Translations under genes and position numbers: made by a program | Source of the DNA: Stomoxys calcitrans | Lineage: Eukaryota > Arthropoda > Insecta > Diptera > Muscidae | Direction of reading: 5' to 3' | DNA: 64,000 bases | Assembly: GCF_963082655.1 (NCBI RefSeq) | Contig: NC_081554.1 | Span: 46,434,826 to 46,498,825, forward strand | Shown here: positions 9,915 to 20,214 of the stretch, piece after piece | Numbering within the stretch: the first letter of the stretch is position 1 | Layout of the letters: each line of letters starts with the position of its first letter | Notes under the pieces: model-generated | What the model saw: the letters and a program-made list of their open reading frames with translations, nothing else | Told to the model about the DNA's origin: nothing | Database searches by the model: none

Positions 9915-10932
9915 AAACAAGTAAAAGCGTGCTAAGTTAGGCCGGGCCGAATCTTATATACCCTCCACCATGGATTGCATTTGTTGAGTTATTTTATCGG
10001 CATCTCTTCTTAGGCAAAAATGAATATAAGAAAAGATTTGCTCTGCTATTAGAGTGATATCAAGATATGGTCCGGTTTGGACCACAATTAAATTATATGT
10101 TGGAGACCTATGTAAAATGTCAGCCAATTCGAATAAGAATTGCGCCCTTTGGGGACTCAAGAAGTAAAATAGAGAGATAGATTTATATGGGAGCTGTATC
10201 GGGGTATGGACCGATTCAGACCATAATAAACACGTATGTTGATAGTCATGAGAGAATCCGTTGTACAAAATTTCAGGCAAATCGGATAATAATTGCGACC
10301 TCTAGAGGCTCAAGGAGTCAAGATTCCAGATTGGTTTATATGGCAGCTATATCAGGATATGAATCGATTTGAACCTTATTTGACACAGTTGTTGAAAGTA
10401 AGAATAAAATACGTCATGCAAAATTTCAGCCAAAGCGGATAGGAATTGCGCCCTCTAGAAGCTCAAGAAGTCAAGTCCCCAGATCTGTTTATATGACAGC
10501 TATATCAGGTTATAAACCGATTTGAACCATACTTGGCACAGTTGTTGGACATCATAACAAAATACATCGTGCAAAATTGCATTCCAATTGGATAAGAATT
10601 GCGCACTCTAGAGGCTCAAGAAGTCAAGACCCAAGATCAGTTTATATGGCAGCTATATCAAAACATTGATCGATATGGTCCATTTACAATACCAGCTGAC
10701 CTACTCTAATAAGAAGTATTTGTTTAAAATTTCAAGCGGCTAGCTTTACTCCTTCGGAAGTTAGCGTGCTTTCGACAGACAGACGGACGGACATGGCTAG
10801 ATCGACATTAAATGTTGCGACAATCAAAAATATATATACTTTATGGGGTCTCAGACGAATATTTCGAGTAGTTAAAAACAGGTTGACGAAATTAGTATAC
10901 CCCCCATCCTATGGTGAAAGGTATAAAAAAGT
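9915..10932 (+). mobile_element. S1 element, end to end
   Basis: This is the clearest complete S1. The 5' cap AACAAGTAAAAGCGTGCTAA, a TTAGGCCGGGCCGAA palindrome and TATACCCTCCACCAT is followed by about four monomers with GGTTTATATGG at roughly 152-bp spacing. Then come GACAGACAGACGGACGGAC (10774 onward), the core ATGGCTAGATCGAC, a short (TA)n, CTTTATGGGGTCTCAGACGA and a terminal CCATCCTATGGTGAAAGG. The TATACCCTCCACCAT start and the ATGGTG(A)AAGGTATA end are inverted with respect to each other. Confidence 0.8.
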
Positions 10933-10939
10933 AAGAGCG

Positions 10940-11205
10940 GACATTTTTGTAGGGATTCTTGAGCACTGTCCAGCAGAAAAATTGGGAAATCGAATCACAA
11001 ACTAAGATTTTGCAGCCCCAATAAATTTTCGAAATACCAAGGTGATCAATTTTAAGGGTCTGCCAAAACGCAGCCGGACAATTTTGCACACGATTGGTTA
11101 AAACTAACTCCTCAGCTCTAACCATTCCAAATTTTAAAGACATACCTCTACCCGTTCGCACACGGAATATTGTTTACAATTTTTTTCGGTTCTATCCCAC
11201 TGTGT
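10940..11205 (+). repeat. Family E dispersed repeat
   Basis: The unit contains GAGCACTGTCCAGCAGAAAA, ATTTTCGAAATACCAAGG, GCACACGATTGGTTAAAACT and ends near TTTTTTTCGGTTCTATCCCA. Related copies are at 9.5(-), 15.75(+), 17.9(-) and 46.15(+) kb. No coding capacity or terminal repeats are evident. Confidence 0.55.
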
Positions 11206-11284
11206 GAAGGTGTTCCGGCAATCTGGTTTTCAAGTATCGATAACACCTCACCGATAAATACACATAGTCTGTAGATCGACAAGC

Positions 11285-11566
11285 TTCCGCTTGGTACTTG
11301 GACCAAAATTTTAATACGATATTCGTTTTCTAATCTCCAATACCATTCTTTTGATAACCATATTGTGCCCATCGGTTCAGTTTTGGTTGTGGTGGCATTT
11401 TTGGGGTAAGGGGGAGGGTCCGCTCCCTCTCGATATCAAAAAATTATATAGCCTTTGTTTTCCTCCAGAACAATCTGTGAAAATTTCAAGGTAATCAGTT
11501 TAACCGTTTTTGAGTCTATACGGAACAAATAAACAAACCGACAAACAAACACAAATTCATTTTTAA
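11285..11566 (+). repeat. S3 3'-end segment
   Basis: It holds one or two S3 monomers followed by the S3 terminal stretch (GATATCAAAAAATTATATAG, TTTGAGTCTATACGGAAC, then AAACAAACCGACAAACAAAC). It leads straight into the S2 terminus. Confidence 0.65.
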
Positions 11567-11568
11567 TA

Positions 11569-13112
11569 CCCTATACCACTACTGTGGTACAGGGTATTAT
11601 AACTTAGTGAATTAGTTTGTAACACCCAAAAGAGATGTAGACCCATTGATAAGTATACCGATCGACTCAGAATCACTTTCTATATATATATATAGTATAT
11701 AGATATAGTTCTCATATATATGCTTGTCCGATTTTCAGTAATAATGCAATAAAATGATCATTTGTTAACCGATTCTCTCGAAGTTTGGCAGGAAGGATTT
11801 TTTTACGGCTGTCGACATTACTGGTGAATTTCATGGAAATCGTTTCAGATTTTGATATAGCTCTCATATGTATATATCGCCCGATTTTCCCTCCTAGAGC
11901 CACTGCAAGCACATTTATTGACCAATCTTGCCAAAATATTGCACAACGCTTTCTTCGATGACTATCACATTATACATAGAGTTTGGTCAAAATCGGTTCA
12001 GATTTAGATATAGCTGCCATATATATGTTCGTCCGATTTTCAGTAATACAGCAATAAAATGGTCATTTGTTAACCGATTCTTTCGAAATTTGGCAAGAAG
12101 GATTTTCTTATGACCTTCAATTTTACTAGTGAATTTTATAGAAATCGGTTCAGATTTGGATATAGCTCCCATATATATGTTCGTCCGATTTTCAGTAATA
12201 CAGCAATAAAATGGTCATTTGTTGACCGATTCTCGTGAAATTTGATAAGAAGGATTTTTGTTGACCATCAATTTTACTGCTGATTTTTATAGAAATCGGT
12301 TCAGATTTGGATATAGCTCCCATATATATGTTTGTCCGATTTGCAGTAATACAGCAATAAAATGGTCATTTGTTGACCCATTCTTTCGAAATTTGACAAG
12401 AAGGATTTTCTTATGACTCTCAATTTTAGAAGTGAATATCACAGAAATCTGTACAGATTTGGATAAAGCTCCCATATATATGTTCGTCCGATTTGCAGTA
12501 ATACAGCAATAAAATGGTCATTAGTTAACCGATTCTCTCGAAATTTGCCAAGTAGGATTTTCTTATGACTCTCGATATTAGTAGTGAATATTATAGAAAT
12601 CGGTTCAGATTTGGATATAGCTCCCATAAATATGTTCGTCCGATTTGCAGTAATACAGCAATAAAATGATCATAAGTTAACCGATTCTCTCGAAGAAGGG
12701 TTTTCTTATGACTTTCGATATTACTGGTGAATTTCATAGAAATCGGTTCAGATTTCGATATAGCTCTCATATATATATATCGCCCGATTTTCACTCCTTG
12801 ACCCACTGCAAGCGCATTTACTGACCAATCTTCCCAAAATTGTGTACAACGCTTTCCTCGACGAATTCCACAATATCCATAAAGTTTGATCGAAATCGGT
12901 TCAGATTTAGATATAGCTCCCCCTGTCATTTGTCAGCCGTAGTTATTACATATTTGCTTAGCTCGAAAGTTGATACAGTAATTTTAATAACCTATCTGAA
13001 TACATCCGCCGAGTTCCATCAAAATTGGTTCAGAATTAGATATAGTCCCACTTTCGTATTTAAAGGGTAAGTTTAGGGAATAATAAAGTCGACGCTGCCC
13101 GACTTTTGCCTT
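11569..13112 (-). mobile_element. S2 element, end to end
   Basis: The left end is an inverted repeat, AATACCCTATACCAC...GTGGTACAGGGTATT. The right end, read leftward, is a cap like AAGGAAAGGCAAAAGTCGGG. Between them GATATAGCT boxes start at 12007, 12159, 12310, 12462, 12614 and 12757, giving intervals of 152, 151, 152, 152 and 143. Every unit has CCGATTCTCTCGAAATTTGG and GAATTTCATAGAAATCGG. Frames of 61-112 codons inside are periodic and not genes. Confidence 0.8.
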
Positions 13113-14220
13113 TCCTTAATGGTTATACCTCTTTAATTGGAACCACCATCTACTTGAATTATTCTTAGGCCATATTATTTTCTGTCCACCTGTGATGTTG
13201 GCAATGTTGGGAGATATCTTGAAATGATTTTCTTTAAGATATTGCTCATATGAGTATTTATAGCCCTTATTTCCATTAACAATTAGCTACCTCTTGCCTC
13301 AAACGACCCATAACCGAGGATATAAAAAGTCCAGTTCAGGCGAATTGAATACCCCAAACCCCTTGCATTAGTTACCACTACTGCAAATAATGATCTTTAT
13401 AAGCAATTTCATCCTCCCTTTTTTCGCTCTGCTTAAAACAAAGGGGGGAACTACCCTTGGCATTTGTTACCCCACATACTACCAAAAACGCTTTGAGTCT
13501 CCCTCAAATGCATGCTTCATTGGCGATGTTCTAATTTTCCATGCCATTTCTGAGGCACTAACTCAACTCCATTCGCATAGAGTTTTCCGACTGTTTTATG
13601 TCAATTTTCGTCATCTCGAAACATTAATGTAAAATTTTATTATCATGACAATGGCATGGTGATTGTTATTTGCTGCTTCTGCAGCATTAAATAAACAGAA
13701 ATAAAAATTGGCTACAACCACAAGTCAACACGGGGAAGTAGTGGTAACACTGGCTGCCGACCATTAAAATGGTCTGATTAACTTTTGGGCCAATTACAAA
13801 AGGAAATGTTTTATTGTAGCATTTAAACGATTGTTATTTGAGATTAAATGTCGTTCACTTTATAGCCATTTATTGTGTCCGTTGGCATTATTTGTACGAG
13901 AGTACAAATCAAATATTGTAAAATTTTATTTGACTTAAGGAGTGCATATTAAGAAGGTTACGTCAGTGGCTTAAGGATATTTTTTGCACATTGCAGGAGG
14001 GAGGGAGACTCCTTCCTCCCTGGGATATTAAGGTTTATGCACAAACTCCTAAAAGCGATGAAATTATCAAAACATAAAGGTGGAGGTAAACATTTTATTA
14101 TACTGTAAAATATTTGGAAAACGCATCAAATATTTGTGGCAAATAAGCAAGGAAAAGGCATTACATATTTTAGGAGAAAGACTGAAATGTAAGGATAATA
14201 CAACAGGTTCAGAAAACATG
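13113..14220. other. Unassigned spacer
   Basis: No repeat family or domain is recognised. An 80-codon frame at 13390-13632 has no motif I know. Confidence 0.4.
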
Positions 14221-14221
14221 T

Positions 14222-14775
14222 TGTCTTGGCATAGGCGGAGCGATGAGGACCACGCCCACTAGGGGACTGGAGACTATTCTAGATATCCGGCCCATAGACA
14301 TAGAAATTAAGCGTGAGTCAGCCATTAGGGCTATGAGACTTAAGGCGGTGGGAGAAGGGATTGAGGAGAGGAGCAGGTTATACCATTGCGGTATAGTCGT
14401 GGCGACGATAGGAGAGCTGGAAGGAAGGGAAGTGGTTTCCTATCGGATACCTAAGACAGCACTTGAGTTGAATTGCGAGGCACTGCCGCGGAACTCTGGT
14501 TATGCCATCTGAAAAATCATACTACACAGATGTATCGAAGCCGGAGGTCAGAGTGGGCCTGGGGGTCTTCATTGAGAATCCAGGGACTGAGATCTGTTTT
14601 CGACTGTCTGACCATATTACGGTCCTGAATCGGAGATCCGGGCGATCACGAAATGAGTGAGGGGTGTGGTGTTAACGCGAGGTCGTCGTGTGTGTTCATC
14701 TAAAAGGACAGTAAACTGGTAATCTTGGAATATGGGAAGAAGATAAACGCCTTCTTTGGGCATGGCACTATCCGT
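14222..14775 (+). mobile_element. LINE-A fragment: end of RT to start of RNase H
   Basis: The first part encodes GAMRTTPTRGLETILDIRPI, matching the end of the RT/thumb region of LOA/I-like ORF2. The second part is RNase H-like sequence (D...S..EGGQSGPG then EICF..., ending EIRAIT), but with stops and a frameshift near 14512-14640. The RNase H start and EIRAIT box match the better copy at 19.33-19.46 kb. Confidence 0.7.
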
Positions 14776-15605
14776 ACACAGAAAAAAAAGCTCTTAGAGA
14801 ATACCAACTACCAAATCTGTATGTGAAATTTTAAATTCTCAACGAATTTAAGCATTGAATCGAAGACATTATTTGTTGAAGTAAGAAAGTTTGTCTCTAC
14901 AAGAGACTTGACAGACAAAATTATTGAAATTTTGTTGACTTCAACAAATTTTTTAGTTGAGGTAGTTGTAAAAATGCAGAGCACACAACTCCCATGCCAT
15001 TCATGACATGCAAACCCAGGTTCGAGTCCCCCAGTTTTCAAAAATAAATTTTTCCATTAAATTTATTTTAGAAAATTCGGCATAAAAAATATGAAAAAAA
15101 TTTTGTCGAGTGGGTTTTTCTTTTTTTTTTTAATTTAATTAATTGAGACACTTATTACTGTGCAGCGTACTTATTGATTTATTTCATCATAAAGATGATG
15201 TCGGTAGGCTTGAGGATGTTTGCAGGACTACCAAACATGAGATCATGAGTTCAATACTCTGCGGCACCAAAATTATAAAAATATGTTTTCAAGGATATTA
15301 GAAGTGAGTGACGGAGGAAAACCCGAGAGCAGCAGTAAAACGAAAGCAGCACAAGCCGAACAAAGAAAACAAAAACACCACCACCCGAATTAAAGCACAT
15401 GCCTTGGCTGGTTATATGGTTTTTTTCCTTGCTTATGGATATATTGTTGTTGTTGTTGTTATATGTTGGCTTGCACAGAGTGTCTTTGAACAACATATTT
15501 GTACTTTGGGTCGTTGAGATTCAAAATAAATTGTTGCAGAAAAATTGACAACTTTCGTAGTTGTTTTTTCGACCGAAGTTGTTGTTTTTCAAAATTATTT
15601 TAATC
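14776..15605. other. Unassigned spacer with low-complexity tracts
   Basis: It contains a possible tRNA-like box B (GGTTCGAGTCCC, near 15020) without a convincing SINE body, a poly-T tract near 15120 and a (TTG)n tract near 15446-15462. No coding domain was seen. Confidence 0.35.
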
Positions 15606-15609
15606 TATG

Positions 15610-15722
15610 TAATATTTGGGTGTCATGTCATAGCGTAATAAGGGCATATGAAAGAGCAGAAGACTTGGCCCTGAAGGTCAGAGAATTCCTCTCAATAAAC
15701 TTGGTTAACCCAAATATCACCG
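15610..15722 (+). mobile_element. LINE-A RNase H C-terminal sliver
   Basis: It encodes ERAEDLALKVREFLSINLVN, which aligns with ENEKADDLAVKARELSSINL at 19.61-19.66 kb. The rest of ORF2 is missing on both sides. Confidence 0.65.
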
Positions 15723-15749
15723 AAACCAGTTGTAGACCTCAAACAAACC

Positions 15750-15945
15750 TTTTGCAGCGATTTTTGAGGACTATCCAGCAGAAATTTGATTTTGGTAATC
15801 AGACCACAAATGATGATTTGCCATCCCAAACATTTTTTCAAAATGCCGAGGTGGCCAAATTTAGGTAACTGCCAAGAGGTGCCGGGTTCGCATAGAGCTT
15901 TGAAATTTTGCACATGATCTCCCTAACACTTCAACCCAAACAATA
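15750..15945 (+). repeat. Family E dispersed repeat
   Basis: It shares GACTATCCAGCAGAAATTTG, AAAATGCCGAGGTGGCCAAA and the GCACATGATCTCCCTAACAC block with the copies at 10.94 kb (+) and 17.9 kb (-). Confidence 0.45.
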
Positions 15946-15946
15946 A

Positions 15947-17480
15947 CAAGTAAAAGCATGCTAATTTCGGACGAGCCGAATCTTGGGAACCCACCATCAT
16001 GTATTCGCTAAACAATTTATTAAAAATCAAACTTCTGTCAAACCAGCAAAAATTAACGCTTTTAGGAACCGAACAAGGATGATCGAGAGATCGCTTTATA
16101 TGGGAGCTATATCGGGTTATAGACTGGTTTGAGCTCTATTTGGCACAGTTGGTGGAAGTCGTAACAGAACACCGCAAGGACTCAATAAGTCCAATCCGGA
16201 GATCGGTTTAAATGAGAGCTAAATCAGGTTATAGACTTATTTGGACAGTACTTATCATAGTTGTTGGAAGTCATAACAGAACACTGCGTACAAAATTTCA
16301 GCCAAATCTGGCAAACATTGTGGCTTTTAAAGCCCCAAGAAGTCAAATGGAGAGATCGGACTATATCAGATTATTGACTGATTTGAACCGTACAAGGCAT
16401 AGTTGTTAGAAGTCATAATAAAATACTACCTGCAAAATTTTAACCAAATCTGACAAAAATTGCGACTTGTAAGGGCTCAAGAAGACAAATCGGGAGATCG
16501 GTTTATATGGGAGCCATATCTTAATCAGCACCGATATAGCCCAATCCCCAACGACCTAAATCAATACTAAGCATCTGTCCAAAATTTCAAGCGGCTAGCT
16601 TTACGCGTTTGAACGCTATCGTGATTACGACAGGCGGACGGACGGACGACCGGATGGACACAGCTAGTTCGTCTCAGAGACGATCATGAATATATTGTAT
16701 ATACTTTATGGGGTCTTAGAGCAATATTTCGAGGTGTTACAAACGGAAAAACCAGTACCGAAAGGTCACGAACAGTCTCGACTCAGAGACGATCATGAAT
16801 ATATTGTATATACTTTATGGGGTCTTAGAGCAATATTTCTAGGTGTTACAAACAGAAAAACCAGTACCGAAAGGTCACGAACAGTCTTGGAGTGTAAGAA
16901 GGAGATTAAAGGGTTTTCTGAAAATGGCGCCATACCCATCGTTTGATATTTGACACAGTTATTGGAAGTTGTAACAGAAAACTACATGCAAAATTTCAAC
17001 CAAATCAGACAAAAGACAAAAGTTTGTAACGGGCTCAAGAAGTCAAATCAAAAGATCGGTTTATATATGGGAGCTATATAAGGTTATAGACCGATGTGAA
17101 CCGTACTCAGCACAGTTGTTAGAACTCATAACAGAACACTATATGCAAAATTTCAGCCAAATCTGATGAAGATTGCGACTTTCAGGTGCTTAAAAAATCA
17201 AATCGGGAGATCGGTTGATATGGGAGCTATATCTAAATCTGAACCCATATGGGCCATTTGCTATCTCCAATGACCCACATCAGTAATAAGTATCTGTTGA
17301 AAATTTGGACCGCTATCGTGATTTCGACAGACGGACATGGCTAGATCGACTCAGAACTTCGAGACGATCAAGAAAAAATATACTTTATGGGGTCTTACAC
17401 GAATTTTTCGAGGTTTTACAAACATAATGACTTATGAGATTAGTATGCCCCCATGCTATGGTGGTGGGTATGAAAATTGA
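15947..17480 (+). mobile_element. S1b element (composite)
   Basis: The 5' cap AACAAGTAAAAGCATGCTAA with TTCGGACGAGCCGAA and GGGAACCCACCATCAT begins the element. Monomers of the S1b type (GGGAGCTATATC, ATAGACCGATTTG, AGTCATAACAGAACACT) follow. There are two (GTCY)n/core/(TA)n modules, near 16637-16705 and 17325-17395, so this may be two fused elements. The end CCATGCTATGGTGGTGGGTA is the inverse of the start. Confidence 0.7.
16673..16890. repeat. 109-bp tandem duplication of the mini-me-like 3' module
   Basis: CTCAGAGACGATCATGAATA starts at 16673 and again at 16782. The two 109-bp units differ at only a few bases and cover the core/TA part plus ACAAACGGAAAAACCAGTAC. Confidence 0.9.
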
Positions 17481-17489
17481 GATATCGGA

Positions 17490-17890
17490 TCATATTAACA
17501 TATATACATCATATAGACCAATTTGCCGGTTTAGGGTCTTAAATCCATAACAGGCTCATTTATTATCCGATTTCGGTGACACTAGAAACACTATGGCCCA
17601 GATGGGACAATATTTAGATATAGCTGCCATATAGACCGATCTGCAGATTTGCAGATAGGACAATATTTAGATACAGCTGCCATAAAGACCGATCTGCTGA
17701 TTTAGGGTCTGCATTTATTACCGGATTGTTCTGGAATTTGACACAGTGATTTGTATTAAGCCTGTCGTCATCCGACCAGCATATGGTCCCTATCAGACTA
17801 TATTTAGATGTAGCTGCCATATAGACCGATTTTCCAATTTAGGATCATAATCCCATAAAAGCGGATTTGTTGCCCGATTTCGCTGAAACT
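17490..17890 (-). repeat. S4 array fragment
   Basis: About three monomers carry GATATAGCTGCCATATAGAC, CCGATCTGC...TTTAGGGTC and CCGATTT...CTGAAA boxes. It joins the S1b end directly. Confidence 0.6.
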
Positions 17891-17904
17891 ATGACTTCTA
17901 TAAG

Positions 17905-18180
17905 AGTTCTTGAGACCTGAAGACGGCCGAACTGTGCACTGTTAGAGTTGAGGTGTTATAGATTTCATGTGCAAACTTTCAAGGCAATTAGTGGTTCGAG
18001 CGTCTCCTGTCAGGGCCTTAAAATTGATCGCCTTGGAATTTCAAAAAATTGTAAGGGGAGCCAAATCTTCATTTTTCATCCGATTTCCTGGATAGTGCTT
18101 AAAAATCCTTACAAAAAAAACGGGATAATTTCCTATGTCCTTGCGCTGTTTTCGAAACTTACAGTCACCGGCACTTAACA
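17905..18180 (-). repeat. Family E dispersed repeat
   Basis: On the minus strand it reads AGCACTATCCAGGAAATCGG, GAAATTCCAAGGCGATCAAT, TTTAAGGCCCTGACAGG and ATAACACCTCAACTCTAACA, in the same order as the plus copy at 10.94 kb. Confidence 0.5.
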
Positions 18181-18280
18181 CTCTATCAGACATGAACCAA
18201 CTCATGGTCGCGGTATGGAAAACATTTAAGGATTTTGTAGATTCGTTCAGATTTATCAAATATATGATCCGTTTTGTTTT

Positions 18281-18445
18281 GTTAGGTTTAGGTAAAATTG
18301 GCAGTTGTTTATAGACTCACTTAGACATTTTTTAATCCATTGTGATATACCACAGTAGCGCAAGACCAAGGCCTCTGGTGGGAATCGAAACCACGACCCC
18401 CCGCACTGGCAATTCGGGCATGCTACCAACTCGCGCGCCTGTTTG
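18281..18445 (-). mobile_element. SINE-C, tRNA-derived, with a LINE-B-like tail
   Basis: On the minus strand a tRNA-like head (GCGCGAGTTGGTAGCATGCC near box A, GGTTTCGATTCCC as box B) is followed by a body and a tail TGGTATATCACAATGG, GTCTAAGTGAGTCTATA, AACTGCCAATTTTACC, CTAAACCTAAC. The tail matches the LINE-B 3' end at 52.84-52.91 kb in order and sequence. Mobilisation by LINE-B is an inference from that match. Confidence 0.65.
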
Positions 18446-19210
18446 TTATTTTGCCCAAAATATGTCAAATTCGTGCATTCTTGATTTAATATTCACATTA
18501 GAAACATCTATTTAACACATTTTGTTTGTCCAATAACAAATCAAATAGCGTTAACCATTAGATCCTAAAAGGCTTTTAATTTGCCCTACATTCAATTGCA
18601 TGTAAAATCGTGTCTCCTTGTTTGATTTAACAAAAAAAGATCAAGCAAGAAGCCGAACTTTGGATACCCACCACCTCGGGTATATAAGTAAACCACCTTT
18701 CGTCATAATCCGGTGAAAAATTCATAATTTATGCCCCCATAGCAGCTATATCAAAATATGGTCCGATTTGGACCATATTCGGCACGGATATTGAGTGGTC
18801 TAATAATTACAAGTCATTGTTCAATTTTGTAGAACAAAATATTGGACTTTTTGGGAGTTATATCCAAATATAGACTGATCTGATCCATATACGACACGCA
18901 TATTGGAAAGCCTAACATAAATCACTGTCTCAATTTCTGCGAAATCGGATTGTAAATGCGCCTTTTATGGACTTTAAGATTTAAAATCGAGTGGTCGGTC
19001 TATATGGCAGCTATATCCAAATCTGAACCGATCTGGGCCAAATTGAAGATGGATATCGAAGGTTCTTACACAACTCACTGTTCTGGCGAAATCGGACACT
19101 AAATGCGCCTTTTATGGGCCCAAGAACTTAAATCGGGAAATAGGTCTATATGGCAGCTACATCCAAATCTGGCCCTAATTGAAGAGGGAAGTCGAGCGGC
19201 CTAACACATC

Positions 19211-19244
<34 letters not shown>
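19211..19244. repeat. (TA)n microsatellite at the LINE-A junction
   Basis: About 17 TA units separate the S4 monomers from the LINE-A fragment. The tract may be the target that LINE-A inserted into or a product of the junction. Confidence 0.8.
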
Positions 19245-19247
<3 letters not shown>

Positions 19248-19987
19248 CCGATCGGATACCTGAGATGAACCTTAAAGCCAAGTGCGAGGCACTGCCGCCA
19301 TCGGCATTGTCTTGGATTGCCGGGACCTTTGTGTTGCCATCTGGATGGATCAAAGCTAGAGGACATAGTGGGCCTGGGAGTCTACATTGAGATACCAGAG
19401 ACTGAGATCTGCTTTAGACTGCCTGACCATAATGTGGTCCTGCAGTCGGAGATCCGGGCGATCACGGAATTCGTAAAGTGGAGTGGTGCTAACGCAATGA
19501 CGTAGAGTGTGAACATCTTAACGACAGTAAAATTGCCATAAGGGCAATGAGTATGGCAAAATCCGTACCGTTTGGATGCCGGGCCATAACGGAGTAAGGG
19601 AAAATGAAAAGGCAGACGATTTGGCGGTGAAGGCCAGAGAACTATCGTCAATAAACTTAGTTAACCCTAAGCCTTTCGGGTCGACGCAGTCCGAGTTAAT
19701 GGAGTGGACGACGAATGCGCATGCAACATTGTGGGACAGCGAAACGGTCGGTAGGACTGCGAAAATCCTTTGGGGGGATGCAGAGCATGAGAAGACTAGG
19801 CTTTTACTGAAAGGAAGTAAGAAGGAGGTCAGTATAGCTGGTATCATAACGAGGCACATTGGACTACGAGCTCACTTATGTCAAATCGGTGCGGCAAGTA
19901 ATAGCATGTGTAGGGCAGGCGGGAAAGATGATGAGACGTTGGAGCATTTCCTTTGTCATTTCGCGTCTAATATATACCGCGTCTATA
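19245..19987 (+). mobile_element. LINE-A fragment: RNase H and C-terminus
   Basis: The fragment spans the RNase H domain and the C-terminal Cys/His segment of ORF2. RNase H landmarks seen are DGSKLEDIVGLGVYI (about 19346), SEIRAIT (about 19447) and MPGHNGVRENEKADDLA (about 19576). A stop and frameshift lie near 19505. It stops inside the C-terminus, with no 3' UTR, and is flanked by TA-rich S4 sequence on both sides. Confidence 0.75.
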
Positions 19988-19992
19988 TATAA
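19576..19992 (+). pseudogene. LINE-A RNase H C-terminal half
   Basis: 138 codons cover the last RNase H motif (PGHNGVRENEKADDLAVKAR) and the tail CRAGGKDDETLEHFLCH, in which the second Cys of the usual CxxC is Gly. The frame runs out through the junction with S4 sequence. It is a non-functional remnant. Confidence 0.75.
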
Positions 19993-20214
19993 AAAAGAGT
20001 CTGTGTAAAGTTTCAGCTCAATATCTCTATTTTTAAAGGCTGTGGCATGATTTTAACAGACAGACGGAGAAGCACTGCTAGATCGTCCTAAATTTTTACG
20101 ACTATCAAGAATATATATACTTTATAGGGTCGGAATGAATACTTCGATGTGTTGGAAATGGAATGACTAAGCAAATATATCCCCATCCTTCGATGGCGGG
20201 TATTAAAATGATAA

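Larger units (their letters stand above)
18650..20212 (+). mobile_element. S4 element interrupted by LINE-A
   Basis: The left part (18650-19205) has the S4 cap (AAGCCGAACTTTGGATACCC, ACCACCTCGGG) and about three monomers with GGTCTATATGGCAGCTATATC. The right part (19988-20212) is the S4 3' end: TTTCAGCTCAATATCTCTAT, a (GTCY)n-like ACAGACAGACGGAGAAG, a core CTAGATCGTCC, a short (TA)n and a terminal CATCCTTCGATGGCGGGTA. LINE-A sequence lies between. Confidence 0.7.

Noticed and set aside
15308..15517. Lys/Thr-rich 69-codon frame
   Set aside because: Low complexity, ending in a (TTG)n-derived Val run; no domain.
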